64,000 nt of DNA. Source: Tigriopus japonicus (taxonomy: Eukaryota; Arthropoda; Copepoda; Harpacticoida; Harpacticidae). Under the pieces are notes generated by a model. The model was not told where the DNA came from and made no database searches. It saw nothing but the letters and a program-made list of their open reading frames with translations. The stretch lies in contig CM021313.1 of the NCBI GenBank assembly GCA_010645155.1, positions 52,689-116,688 of the forward strand. The letters are read 5' to 3'. The position numbers and the translations under genes are program-made. Position 1 is the stretch's first letter, and each line of letters begins with the position of its first letter. This document shows positions 12,001-20,313 of the stretch, piece by piece.

Positions 12001-13414
12001 ATTAAGAAGAAAAACTTTTTTATCCATTTATTACCAATTTTCCATATTTAAACTTCAAAACCTCTTTTTTGCCAATATTTTTTTTTCAACCTCTATTGCA
12101 AAGTTATCCATTACAGTGCAGCCAAACTTGTGGCAAGGGTGTTCAACATCGGCGAGTGGCTTGCCATAGAGTGAACTCTTACCGTTGGATTGACCCTGAG
12201 GAAGTCTCTGAGGGATGTAATGACGCGGTCAAACCTGACACTCATCAAAAATGCGTTTTGGCTGATTGCAAGGCTCGCTACATGTGGCAAGCGGAACCTT
12301 GGGGCTCGGTGATTTTCTTCAAATAATTCAGATAACCTTTATTTCTCTACATAAAAACCTTTATGATCTAGTGCTCTTGGAAGGGTAAGAAATGCGGTCG
12401 AAAAGGACGTCAGAGGCGAAAAATTAATTGCGTCGACCGACACGGGCAAAAAGCACGAAAGAAATATTGCAAACTCCACCTTGCTCGTAAACCGAAGAAA
12501 TCGAGAAAATGTGAACGGAAAATTTGTGAGTTACTCCAGAAGCCTTCAAGTAATGCCCATTATACATAAACAAGGCTATATTCTAGGCGGTTTTGAGAGT
12601 TGTTTGGATCTGAAGTTGAGAACAGAAATCGATAAAGATGGCGAGTACCAGATTCTCTTTGCTGGGAAGAACGTGACAATCTACTGCCAAGATATGAATA
12701 CCTCTCGACCCAAAGAATACATCACACTTCCCAAGGGAGGACACAACAACTATGCCGAAATTTACCGGTTTCGGTAAGCATGCAAAATTTGTTGAACTTT
12801 ATTTTGGTCATTCTAATGTGGATCCTCTCGTTTCTTTCTTTACCTAGTTTAAAATCACCAGATCATTGTCCGTATGATGGAGCTCGGAATGACAGTTGTG
12901 ACTGTGTGCATGATGCAAATAATCGAGAAGGGCTTACCAGATTCGAAAAGATTAGGGTGAATGTCACTTCGCTAAAAGTGAATAGTAAGTTCAGAACGCT
13001 AAAAATACCCATTCCCCAAACTCCTATAACAAATTTCATCATTCGTTCTCAGCGCATGATTTCACATTTGCAACGCAACTTCGAGGTCAATTTGTTCCTT
13101 ATGGCGAGGCTGGTGATTGCTACAGTAGTGATAATTGCCCTCAAGGCCGATTTGGAATCGATTTGACTGGCACACCTCTTATGGTGTCACATTACACTGG
13201 ATGGACTCATATTGGGACTTGGTCGAGTCTGAAGCTGAAGAAGGAATCCGTAATAGTTCGACAAAGCCGGGCTCAAACGAGCAAGATGTTAGTTAATACA
13301 AATCCATATTTTCAGGGGAATCAAGTGATCCACGGGAAATGTGGAGGATATTGTGGGATGTGCATCCCACACCCAGATAACGGGCTCAAGTTGGATCTGT
13401 TGCCCCCTCGTTAA
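1..13414 (+). CDS. ADAMTS9-like: ADAMTS9/20/GON-1-type secreted metalloprotease, 3' 25 exons (5' end outside window)
   Basis: Zinc metalloprotease of the extracellular matrix; in known relatives it cleaves proteoglycans and supports cell migration and gonad shaping. Exons read from splice sites, with all phases joining: 1-55, 636-771, 1559-1749, 2646-2866, 3065-3220, 3589-3735, 4282-4426, 4840-5275, 5345-5524, 6120-6460, 6530-6650, 6839-7194, 7270-7437, 8304-8468, 8587-8919, 8986-9207, 10286-10441, 10511-10732, 10793-11023, 12117-12308, 12372-12525, 12587-12773, 12848-12984, 13053-13249, 13316-13414. They give about 1,648 residues. Order: prodomain end, furin-like RARR site, catalytic domain, disintegrin-like, central TSR, Cys-rich, spacer, ten C-terminal TSRs, GON. 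The GON domain restricts it to the ADAMTS9/20/GON-1 clade. Signal peptide and most of the prodomain lie upstream. The first exon (1-55) is the least certain. Confidence 0.93.
1559..4426 (+). other. ADAMTS furin site, catalytic domain and start of disintegrin-like region
   Basis: Exons 3-7 of the ADAMTS gene. Exon 3 carries a basic RARR processing site followed by [19 protein letters not shown], the usual first strand of an ADAMTS protease domain. The zinc site HELGHVLNMPHDD is complete: three histidines plus the Asp that marks reprolysins. It is split across the exon 5/6 junction. The Met-turn is VMSRML in exon 6. Nothing in the active site is missing, so the enzyme should be active. The introns between these exons (1750-2645, 2867-3064, 3221-3588, 3736-4281, 4427-4839) hold nothing I recognise. 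Confidence 0.92.
9806..10216. repeat. fold-back inverted-repeat element in ADAMTS intron 16
   Basis: Two arms of about 150-165 bp (roughly 9806-9974 and 10047-10216) are reverse complements with few differences. Shared blocks include GGAGTGGGAGGCTAGCAATG on the left arm and its complement on the right, then TACGTATTTCAATTTTTAGC and its complement further in. The loop is about 70-75 bp. There is no open reading frame. A decayed relative lies at about 31420-31745, so this is a dispersed non-autonomous element rather than a local palindrome. No clear target duplication was found, so the class is unknown. Confidence 0.8.
10657..10722 (+). repeat. 33-bp exact-length tandem duplication inside ADAMTS exon 18
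   Basis: Units 10657-10689 and 10690-10722 differ at two adjacent bases. They encode [11 protein letters not shown] and [11 protein letters not shown] back to back, between the last Cys of one TSR and the first Trp of the next. The reading frame is kept (11 residues per unit). Confidence 0.9.
11291..11969. mobile_element. hAT-like non-autonomous element with ATTAATTAC-rich arms (ADAMTS intron 19)
   Basis: The element begins CAGACCTG and ends CAGGTCTG. It is flanked on both sides by the identical 8-bp target duplication AACCAAAT (11283-11290 and 11970-11977), as hAT insertions leave. Both arms are built from repeats of TTAATTACAATTAC around a non-repetitive core at about 11460-11650. It encodes no protein. 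A second, less complete copy with the same core and arms lies at about 61400-61990. Confidence 0.85.
11666..11902. repeat. 31-bp tandem repeat array, about 7.5 units
   Basis: A minisatellite within the right arm of the intronic hAT-like element. Its unit contains TTTAATTACAATTACC and TTGATCTCAAATG. Units differ by single bases only, so the array expanded recently. Confidence 0.9.
12587..13414 (+). other. GON domain exons and ADAMTS stop codon
   Basis: Exons 22-25 encode the cysteine-rich GON module that ends GON-1 and ADAMTS9/20. Diagnostic stretches are [38 protein letters not shown], a Cys-rich middle ([13 protein letters not shown]), [13 protein letters not shown], and the final [10 protein letters not shown]. 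The stop TAA ends at 13414. The last intron (13250-13315) is 66 bp and has no in-frame stop, so a retained-intron reading is also open. Confidence 0.9.
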
Positions 13415-13816
13415 TAAGTAGAAAATAGCTACGACTGCCATGAACTGGATCCTGGTGTTCAAAGGCAACTGGAGAAAGAGTTTTTCATGATCTCTTTAGA
13501 TGTTGTTCAAGTGTTTTTTTTCTCCTCCTAAACCTACATTCTAAACCTGACCAGAACACTGCCCGAATGCCTTGTATTAAGAAAAAAAACACGCTTTTAG
13601 TGTCACAGTTAGAATCTCAGCCCCAACGAGGATGATTTCATCCATGAATACAACTTGTGCAGTGTAATCAAAGGACAATAAATATTATCTCTAACATCAC
13701 GTTTAGATGAGTTCATCTTATTCTATGGTGATAGTCTTGAATAGGAGCTATTAAAAACCGCAAAATATGCCTGATAATTACGAAACCCCTTCAAGTAATT
13801 GTCAGTCTCTTTCAAT
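13415..13816. other. ADAMTS 3' UTR and caspase 5' flank
   Basis: This holds the ADAMTS 3' untranslated region up to the AATAAA at 13677, then about 130 bp before the caspase ATG. No other gene is seen. The short spacing suggests a compact caspase promoter. Confidence 0.6.
13677..13682 (+). terminator. AATAAA polyadenylation signal of the ADAMTS gene
   Basis: Canonical hexamer 263 bp after the ADAMTS stop codon and before the caspase start, on the same strand. Confidence 0.65.
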
Positions 13817-14806
13817 ATGGGGGATGTCACAGATGCCTCAGTTCAAACTCTGTCTTCAATTGACACTGCTCAAGATGAGGTGGACGCCATCAAGTTTAGC
13901 CCATTAGTGGTCCAACTCGTCACTACCAAACCCAAGCATGAAGATCCAACTCCTGTCTCATCTGGGACGATCGTAGCTCCCCCTGGAACACAAGTTCCAT
14001 CTCCACAACGAGCTATTCGTCGAATTATGCCAGCCATTGAAGAGGATTGTTACAATACCAATCACAAGGAACGTGGACTGTGTCTCATTTTGGAACATGA
14101 CGAATTCAGGCCTCAACTGAACATGTCGAACCGGAAAGGCTCTGAAGTGGATCTAAAGGCCTTGACAGCCTTGTTCAATCGCATGGGTTTCAATGTCAAT
14201 GTTCAGCGAAATCTTCCATTTGGAGAGATTTCCAAACTTCTGGCCAGAGTGGCTGCCATGGACCATTCGAAGAGCGATTGCTTTGCCATGGCAGTTTTGA
14301 GTCATGGAAGTGAAGGAATAATGTATGCTTTTGATGCGGCTTATCCCACGCAGAAACTTTGGGAACCATTCACCGCCGATAAAGCTCCTACTTTGGCTGG
14401 CAAACCGAAACTGTTGTTCCTTCAGGCTTGCCAAGGCAGTCTGATGGACCAAGGAATCAAAGTGACCAAGGCCACCCCAAGCGATCAACATGATTCATTT
14501 GCATCCTACAAAATGCCAGTTCACACCGATTTCCTCATTGCTCACTCGACGATCACGGGCTACTATTCTTGGAGGAACACGGTTCAAGGCAGTTGGTTCA
14601 TCCAAAGCTTGATCAAGGTTATGGATCATTGTCGCGATCATCGGGATCTCCTATCGATGTTGACCCTCACGCATAAGTTGGTGTCCACGGAATACGAATC
14701 GAGCTCGTCCTATTCCCATTTGAGTGACAAGAAGCAGACCCCATTTCTGTACTCCACATTGACCTATAAATTGTATTTGGATCCCAAGAAGGTTGATCGG
14801 ACATGA
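13817..14806 (+). CDS. effector-type caspase, single exon
   Basis: A cysteine protease of apoptosis, 329 residues from the first in-frame ATG (an earlier TTG exists six codons upstream but is not a likely start). The prodomain is short, about 80 residues, with no CARD or death-effector domain, which points to an executioner type. The p20 core starts at ERGLCLILEHDEF. Catalytic His163 lies in LSHGSEG and catalytic Cys205 in QACQG. The S1-S3 pocket strand is YYSWRNTVQGSWFIQSL near residues 249-265. DEVD occurs at residues 20-23 in the prodomain and fits an effector caspase's own cleavage preference. No intron is present. It converges on the CUB-like gene. Confidence 0.93.
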   Translation: MGDVTDASVQTLSSIDTAQDEVDAIKFSPLVVQLVTTKPKHEDPTPVSSGTIVAPPGTQVPSPQRAIRRIMPAIEEDCYNTNHKERGLCLILEHDEFRPQLNMSNRKGSEVDLKALTALFNRMGFNVNVQRNLPFGEISKLLARVAAMDHSKSDCFAMAVLSHGSEGIMYAFDAAYPTQKLWEPFTADKAPTLAGKPKLLFLQACQGSLMDQGIKVTKATPSDQHDSFASYKMPVHTDFLIAHSTITGYYSWRNTVQGSWFIQSLIKVMDHCRDHRDLLSMLTLTHKLVSTEYESSSSYSHLSDKKQTPFLYSTLTYKLYLDPKKVDRT

Positions 14807-14812
14807 TTTATT
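14807..14812 (-). terminator. AATAAA signal (minus strand) of the CUB-like gene
   Basis: Reads AATAAA on the minus strand 61 bp past the CUB-like stop codon and immediately beside the caspase stop codon, so the CUB transcript would reach the caspase 3' end. Confidence 0.6.
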
Positions 14813-14855
14813 GAGCACAATTAACGTGAATGAAACTATTGACAAGTTGGGACGT

Positions 14856-14861
14856 AATAAA
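14856..14861 (+). terminator. AATAAA polyadenylation signal of the caspase gene
   Basis: Canonical hexamer 50 bp past the caspase stop. Cleavage 10-30 bp later would end the caspase mRNA near or inside the CUB-like coding end at 14873. Confidence 0.65.
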
Positions 14862-14872
14862 AGACATGGGCG

Positions 14873-15436
14873 TTAAAAGAACACAGCATTGGCCACAATG
14901 GCTATAACACTCGCAATGACGCTGAGAATGGCTAATATGGTTGTGGTGTCGTCACTGTCCAAAATTAGGCGACTGGTATTGACGGGTGGGTTAATTCGAT
15001 ATGAGAGTCTGAATGCTCCTTTCACAATGCTCGTCTCATTGCTTGTTACAATGGTTATTCCTAAAAAGTTTGAAGGTGTGGTAAAAACGGCCGGTAAAGC
15101 TTCTCCAGGCGTTGGAACAACTCTCATTGACTGTTCAATGAAAACGTTGTCGTTAAGGTAGAAATAAAGCAAGGCTTCCTCAAAATCTAAGGTGAACACA
15201 TTGAACCTCGTGGTGATGGTGGACCCAATCGGACCTCGAATGGTGAATGTGCATATTATGTCATCTGGAAGAGAACCTGGGAAATCCAAGGACGTGATCA
15301 CACCCTCGGTAGCTGTGAATTGTTGTGGAGGTGGGAAAAAATCCGGCAATTGTAAAAAATCGGGCAAATCCCCACAATCACTAAGAATCACACTTGGTAG
15401 TAAAGTCCATACAAGTACTACTAAGAGCTTTTCCAT
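14873..15436 (-). CDS. short CUB-like secreted protein with probable GPI-anchor tail
   Basis: 187 residues from the ATG at 15436. It starts with a clear signal peptide (MEKLLVVLVWTLLPSVILS), followed by DCGDL and a CUB-like beta-sandwich region with TATEGVITSLDFPG, CTFTIRGP and FRLSYRI. The chain ends in a hydrophobic segment (TTTILAILSVIASVIAIVAN) with no cytoplasmic residues after it. That fits GPI attachment better than a transmembrane anchor. Only two or three Cys are present, so the domain is reduced. The frame stays open upstream to 15667, but a start there would bury the signal peptide, so the internal ATG is preferred. Function is unknown. Confidence 0.7.
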   Translation of the reverse strand: MEKLLVVLVWTLLPSVILSDCGDLPDFLQLPDFFPPPQQFTATEGVITSLDFPGSLPDDIICTFTIRGPIGSTITTRFNVFTLDFEEALLYFYLNDNVFIEQSMRVVPTPGEALPAVFTTPSNFLGITIVTSNETSIVKGAFRLSYRINPPVNTSRLILDSDDTTTILAILSVIASVIAIVANAVFF

Positions 15437-15919
15437 GATGTTCACGTGTTGAATGCTCTGAGGCGAATGGAAATGTCGGATCCGGACAGCTTCCATTACG
15501 ACTAGTAATTCTCCTTGGTAGCTCAAGACACTAACTGTACAAATTAATCTGTTGTCTTGGTAATCGGTTCTCCAAAGGCCGTAAAACAACGTCAAAATTT
15601 GAGCTTCGTCATTGCAATTTCCACGATTTTTTGTCACTGACCACCTCCATTGGCGATCTGCATTCAAGCCGCATTCTCGTCACAACTCGCAAGTTTGGTA
15701 ACATAATCCGGACATAAAGTTGACTATTAATATGTCACTTTGGTTGTAACTCATTCTGGATAGTTTCCCAAATGTTCCGACATCACACCACAATTGGCAC
15801 GCGGGATAATGTCCGTGAGAATTTGCGGTCATAATTGCAACCCCGAAATTATCCCGAGTGAAAGTGGTTTTAATGGGTCGTTTCTGGTTTGATTGGAGCC
15901 ATGATTCGGTTGATCCACA
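15437..15919 (-). other. long open stretch upstream of the CUB-like gene, broken by one TGA
   Basis: In the same minus-strand frame as the CUB-like gene, codons stay open from 15919 to 15437 apart from a single TGA at 15680-15682. The residues look protein-like and Cys-bearing (for example CQLWCDVG and CYQTCEL before the stop, then ECGLNADRQW and AQILTLFYGLWRTDYQDN after it). It could be a decayed neighbouring gene, coding exons with the TGA in an intron, or an unusually open 5' UTR. No family was recognised. Confidence 0.35.
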
Positions 15920-16068
15920 TTAGCAGTAGTCAAATGGAGACTGTAGGAAAAGCAGAACTCTGCTCTCATGACAGATATTACATTTCCACGAAACCGTCCA
16001 ACTCAAAAATAACCCTTGCTCCCAATTCGGGAGAAGAAAGAACAAAATATACATTTTTGCCATTGCCG

Positions 16069-16074
16069 TTTATT
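16069..16074 (-). terminator. AATAAA signal (minus strand), probably of the KLF gene at 16.4 kb
   Basis: Minus-strand hexamer 310 bp past the KLF stop codon; the only such signal in this interval that I noticed. Confidence 0.45.
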
Positions 16075-16383
16075 TTCAGTGGCCTGATCAGTGACTGATA
16101 AGGATAATAATCTGAACAATTAGTATCAAGAACTCGCTTTATATATCAAACTTTAACAACCTCTCCATTTCTAGGATCACTAAATCTTGTCATCTTTGCC
16201 AAACCCTCATCTAGTGTAGACAAGAGAATGGGTCGACAACATTGCGTGTGTGGGAGAATAGCAATGACTTCAACAAACACATCCACCAGTGACAAATCTT
16301 AAGTAGTCGTGGAAAAAAGTACAAAAGCCATTGAAGTCCATAGGAAGTAAGGTCAACAAGTCAAACGACCAATCAGTCTCGAA

Positions 16384-17817
16384 CTAGGACGAAGAAGTTG
16401 CGTGACGCTTCATGTGCAATGATAAATGATCACTTCTTGAGAAGGTCCGGTCACAGTTGTTACATTTGAAAGGTTTGGCTCCGGTGTGCTTCCGATAATG
16501 TCGGGTGAGTTCGTCTGAGCGTGCGAACTTCCACCCACAGCCATCCCACGAGCACTCATAGGGTTTTTCGCCCGTGTGCGTCCGTTTATGAGCCTTCAGA
16601 TGGGAGCTTTTGGTGTAGATCTTGTCACAACCCGGGAAATCACACACGTGATTCTTCCTTCGGACGGAGGGAAAGCTCTCAGGGGCTTCTTCTTTATAGA
16701 CCAGATCTTTGACCAAGATGGGCGAGGACTCTTGGGAGGGGTCATGGACGGTGGCATTCCAAATGCTGTGATCAAACACCAACTCAATGCCTTTGGCCTT
16801 TTTCCGCTTGGGAGATCGGGATTTGCCCTCGTCCACTTCCGGCGGCTCCGGGGAATTGCTTTGAGTCTCGGACTGAGAATGGCCATTCGAACACAGAGGG
16901 CTATACTGAGGAACACTGAGGATGACCTTCGGAGAGTCTTGTAACGTTGTGGTGATTGGAATGGGCTCGATTTGGATCGAAGGAGGTAGTCTGAGGTTGT
17001 GGATCAGTGGGCCGTGATCCGTGTGTTCGCTCACAGTCAATGTTTTGGTGGGGCGGGCCCGCTTTCGTCGACTCGCCCCTTTCAGCACGGGACACAAAGG
17101 CTGTCGAGGGTGGTCTTCGGAGCCATGGTCCATATCACTTGTGAGCCTATCACCTATATTGCTCTGACACAATTTCTGTTGGAGTTCCACACTCAAGTTG
17201 TCGACTTTGCTTCCGCCTGACCCTCGTTTGGGCTCTCCCTCCACTTCTGGCGGGTCCATTTCTTGATTCAGAACCATACTTACAAAGTCGTTTTCCCCTC
17301 CAATACCCGTGCCTAGATCATGTTCTTCGTCAAGTGTATTGATTTTATGTCGTGCTTGAGAAAGGCCTTCTTCGACGTTGGTGGAAGCCGTCGTCGATGA
17401 CGTTGTCGACGTCGCTGTCGCTGTCGTCGTCTGTGGAGGACTAGCTAGTGTGAGCAACGGGAAACAGGAAGAGGGAGGCTCTTCCTTGATTATTCCTGGT
17501 CCTGGCCTCAGTAGTTGCCTTTGGTTCTTGGGCCCAAGATCCAGCGACGGCTTTCTAAGCCGATTATAGCCCCGGTGAGAGGCAAATTGGGTCTTGTCAG
17601 CAGAATAATGATTATTACGGTGACGATAGAGATGATCTGAGGTTTCTTGAGGTCGAAGAATCTCTTTCGATTGGCGCTCTTGGCACAAATACGACCCCAC
17701 TTCCAATAATCCTTGTTTGCTTAAAGTCTTCCTAGTGGCATTCGTTGGCGAGTCAATGTTGGGAGGAGTTATCAGGGATATCGATGTTGAAGCTTGTCTC
17801 CTAGCCATGCCAATCAT
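16384..17817 (-). CDS. Kruppel-like zinc-finger transcription factor (KLF), copy A
   Basis: 477 residues from the ATG at 17817; the frame stays open to about 17949 with no ATG, so an upstream exon could add more. Three C-terminal C2H2 fingers with the KLF arrangement: [40 protein letters not shown], then [14 protein letters not shown], followed by only ATSSS. They should bind GC/CACCC boxes in the nucleus. The N-terminal part is rich in Ser, Pro and Thr, with a [17 protein letters not shown] run from a GTC-type trinucleotide stretch near 17390-17430. A basic SPKRKKAK sequence before the fingers may be a nuclear localisation signal. No CtBP motif was seen, unlike the KLF at 54.8 kb. The exact subfamily is uncertain. 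Confidence 0.88.
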   Translation of the reverse strand: MIGMARRQASTSISLITPPNIDSPTNATRKTLSKQGLLEVGSYLCQERQSKEILRPQETSDHLYRHRNNHYSADKTQFASHRGYNRLRKPSLDLGPKNQRQLLRPGPGIIKEEPPSSCFPLLTLASPPQTTTATATSTTSSTTASTNVEEGLSQARHKINTLDEEHDLGTGIGGENDFVSMVLNQEMDPPEVEGEPKRGSGGSKVDNLSVELQQKLCQSNIGDRLTSDMDHGSEDHPRQPLCPVLKGASRRKRARPTKTLTVSEHTDHGPLIHNLRLPPSIQIEPIPITTTLQDSPKVILSVPQYSPLCSNGHSQSETQSNSPEPPEVDEGKSRSPKRKKAKGIELVFDHSIWNATVHDPSQESSPILVKDLVYKEEAPESFPSVRRKNHVCDFPGCDKIYTKSSHLKAHKRTHTGEKPYECSWDGCGWKFARSDELTRHYRKHTGAKPFKCNNCDRTFSRSDHLSLHMKRHATSSS

Positions 17818-17949
17818 GCTTTCAGGGACGTAAAAATCACCAGACGAGCCCAAAGTCGGCGTTGTTGCACATTTGGCCAAATTTTCAAGCCACTTCAAAA
17901 CTGATGACGACAACAGTTTTTGAAATGTTGTCCCCGTGCACTCACACAC

Positions 17950-19972
17950 ATGTCATATACATAGACTGAAAACGCGCAGAAACGCCCGTTCAGAACGAAA
18001 TAGAAGAGGTTATATTTTACTGTGAAGCAGATGAAAAAGGGAAAATCACAATGAACGAACGACAAGTTGTTTGAGTTGCGGGCCAGTTTCCAACTTGATG
18101 ATCATCAGCTTGCACTCGTTCTCATGGCTTCATGGATGGAGTGAGTACAAAATACTCCTACAGTACTGGACTCCTGGTAGCCAAGGCAGAGGAGTTCCTG
18201 GTGGTGAATGTGGTGGATGTGGAGATGATCCTGGTAGGAGAGACCAGGGCGGAGCGCTCTCATTTACCCAAATTAATGCCGATCATGAGGAGCTTCAAAC
18301 CTGCCCAAAAGTGTGTACACACAAAGAAGGGAAGGGCAAATCATCTTATCAATTTGCAACAAGTTGCTACACATGCAAATATGACTTCCATTCTTGTGCA
18401 CTTCAAAAGGGATTAACACTTTTGGGAGGGGAAACGGTCGCGAAACGAGCAGTGGTAAAGTATCCACAAACACTGAAATTAAACACGGCCCAAGAGACTG
18501 AACTCAAAAACAAGTTTGACACCTAGGCCTCGCGTTTGAACTCTGAGAACAGCGAGGGAGATCAAATTATCCCCACTCCCATGATGGATACTTGCTGACT
18601 TGGAGAATTTACACTGTTCCTCCCCAAAAAAGTCCGAAAGAGAGGTTAAGCGTGTGACATCGGTGATTTTCCGTTAAAGTTTTTGCGATAAATATTTGTA
18701 CTCTGTTTCTGGGTCCGCTTTCAGATACTGGACTTTGTCGTTAAAACGCGAAAGTACAAAGAATTGCTTCAATTCCAAGCACTCTTGGGACTGGAACGAA
18801 CCCTATGACATATCAAAAAAGAATCAAGAGCGGAGGCTAGTTACTTAAAAATATGTTTGTTTTCATCTGAGCTGCATTATTTCACGAACTTTTAATGAAA
18901 TATTGAAAGTTTCAAAAAAAAAAAATTTGAAAATAAATCGATAAAATGAGAATGCCAGAACAGGATTTGAGAGTGCGAGTTAAAAGAAATCAGTTGGGAG
19001 CTACTTTATACACAAAGGCATCTGTGTGAAGTATTCAGTGTCTTAAGAAAACAGTTTTTCACTCACTTGAATGAAATGACACGAGGGCCAATCTTGACTT
19101 CAAAGTTGTGTTGTGACGGCATTCCTTTTCGTGATTGCCAGATTTTATTAGGATGAAAATTGCCATTTAGAGGAAATAGTAGCCGCTGTCGAGCGAAAGC
19201 ATAGATTACTACATATTACATTATATCTTTCTGCTGGTTTGTAAGCTTAATGGATTTTTTCTTTATTTGCAATAAGGCTCAAATGTGCAAATTGTACCAT
19301 TTTTAGACAGCCGTTATTTCTTCACGGTGCTTTTCAAGCCGGAGAAGTCTTTAATTATTATTTTTTATTTAAAAATATTTATTTATGGTAAAAAAATATT
19401 ATTTACTAGCCCTCTCAGTTGGCAGTACTTGAGGTACTAATGTCAAAGATAAAATTTAAAACTTCAAAAGGTACACACATTAATTATATGTTGCTCAAAA
19501 AATGCTTCTCTTCCTTTCTCACAATACCTCCTAGCTCACTAAAAACGAAATCAGCCAAACCTTAAAAACGAGAAAGAAAATAAAACAGAAAGGTGAAAAC
19601 TATCTTGTTTTGATCAATCAGTTTAAAGGCAAAAAATGTAAACGTTCTTCAAGAAAATAGGAAAGCATCAAATTTCGTCAAAAATGTAAATCAACAATAA
19701 ACAATGTAAAAAATGCACAATATTTTGATAAAAATGCCGCAAAATGCTTATTAACCAAAATGATAAATAAAATGCCAGAAAATCTGGAAAAATGAAATGA
19801 AATGCATTTTTTTGTAATGTGCAGAGCTACCTAATGGGAGCAATTACCGTATCATATTCCTGCTGCCGTTGGCAGTCTAGGCTTTCCAAAAAATTCTCAG
19901 TTTTTAAGGGCCAGATTTTCAAAAAATGTTGCATTTAAGAGTAATGGCGTGATAAATGTATGTTGAGAAGTA
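17950..19972. other. intergenic: KLF-A upstream region and AT-rich DNA
   Basis: No gene supported. 17950-18540 is less AT-rich and probably contains the KLF-A promoter or 5' exon. An open frame on the plus strand at 18098-18526, with a Gly-rich segment and several Cys, has no recognisable domain. From 18.6 kb the DNA is AT-rich with poly-A and poly-T runs. Confidence 0.5.
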
Positions 19973-20260
19973 TTGCAAAGTAATTTAAAAGCAAATGGAC
20001 AAATTGGAAGCCTTCAATTGAACAAATCATTTGTTTTTACGTTTATTTGCCCCACAAACCGATCTCCTCTGGCCAATGTGTTTTCAATGTCGGGCATTTC
20101 TGATTCAAAAGTTCGGAAGAGCCCCTTCAATTTATGTGGCAAAATTTTAGACAAAAACAATAAAACATATTTTTTTACAAAAAAATGTCAAGAATTGCTA
20201 TTCCAAATTCAAGTTGTACAGATGAGAAAGGCAATGAACAGGCCTAAATCTTCGTGTTAG
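19973..20260 (+). pseudogene. hAT transposase C-terminal (dimerisation) relic
   Basis: An open frame with the block CPTNRSPLANVFSMSG, a run of residues with Arg, SPFN, then KILDKNN. This follows the hAT C-terminal dimerisation pattern (IPxTSxPxERVFSxxG, R-x-LSPxNV, LxKN). The Glu-Arg of the usual SERVFS is replaced by Ala-Asn, and no upstream transposase domain was found, so it is a fragment. A CACGGTG...CCGGAGAAGTC sequence near 19322 is inverted relative to one near 20580-20606 and might mark ends, but no target duplication supports that. Confidence 0.4.
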
Positions 20261-20313
20261 CTACCTTTCACGCTCATCAGAAACACATGTCTTCCGAACT
20301 TTTTTTCCCGCCA

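Larger units (their letters stand above)
6839..12525 (+). other. C-terminal thrombospondin type 1 repeat array (10 TSRs)
   Basis: Each repeat shows the W-x-x-G/S-x-W-S-x-C-S-x-x-C-G pattern. Eight of ten TSRs are interrupted by a phase-0 intron exactly before the first Cys of the CSxTCG core, so exons run from one repeat's Cys to the next repeat's Trp. The sixth TSR of the whole protein instead has its intron after CSASCGQ (8919/8986). With the central TSR in exon 8 the total is 11, fewer than the roughly 15 of vertebrate ADAMTS9/20. The last repeat (exon 21) is degenerate ([12 protein letters not shown]) and strongly basic. Confidence 0.9.

Noticed and set aside
18071..18526. 152-codon open frame with a Gly/Cys-rich part, divergent from KLF-A
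   Set aside because: No recognisable domain, signal peptide or splice partner; it overlaps the likely KLF promoter or 5' exon on the other strand.
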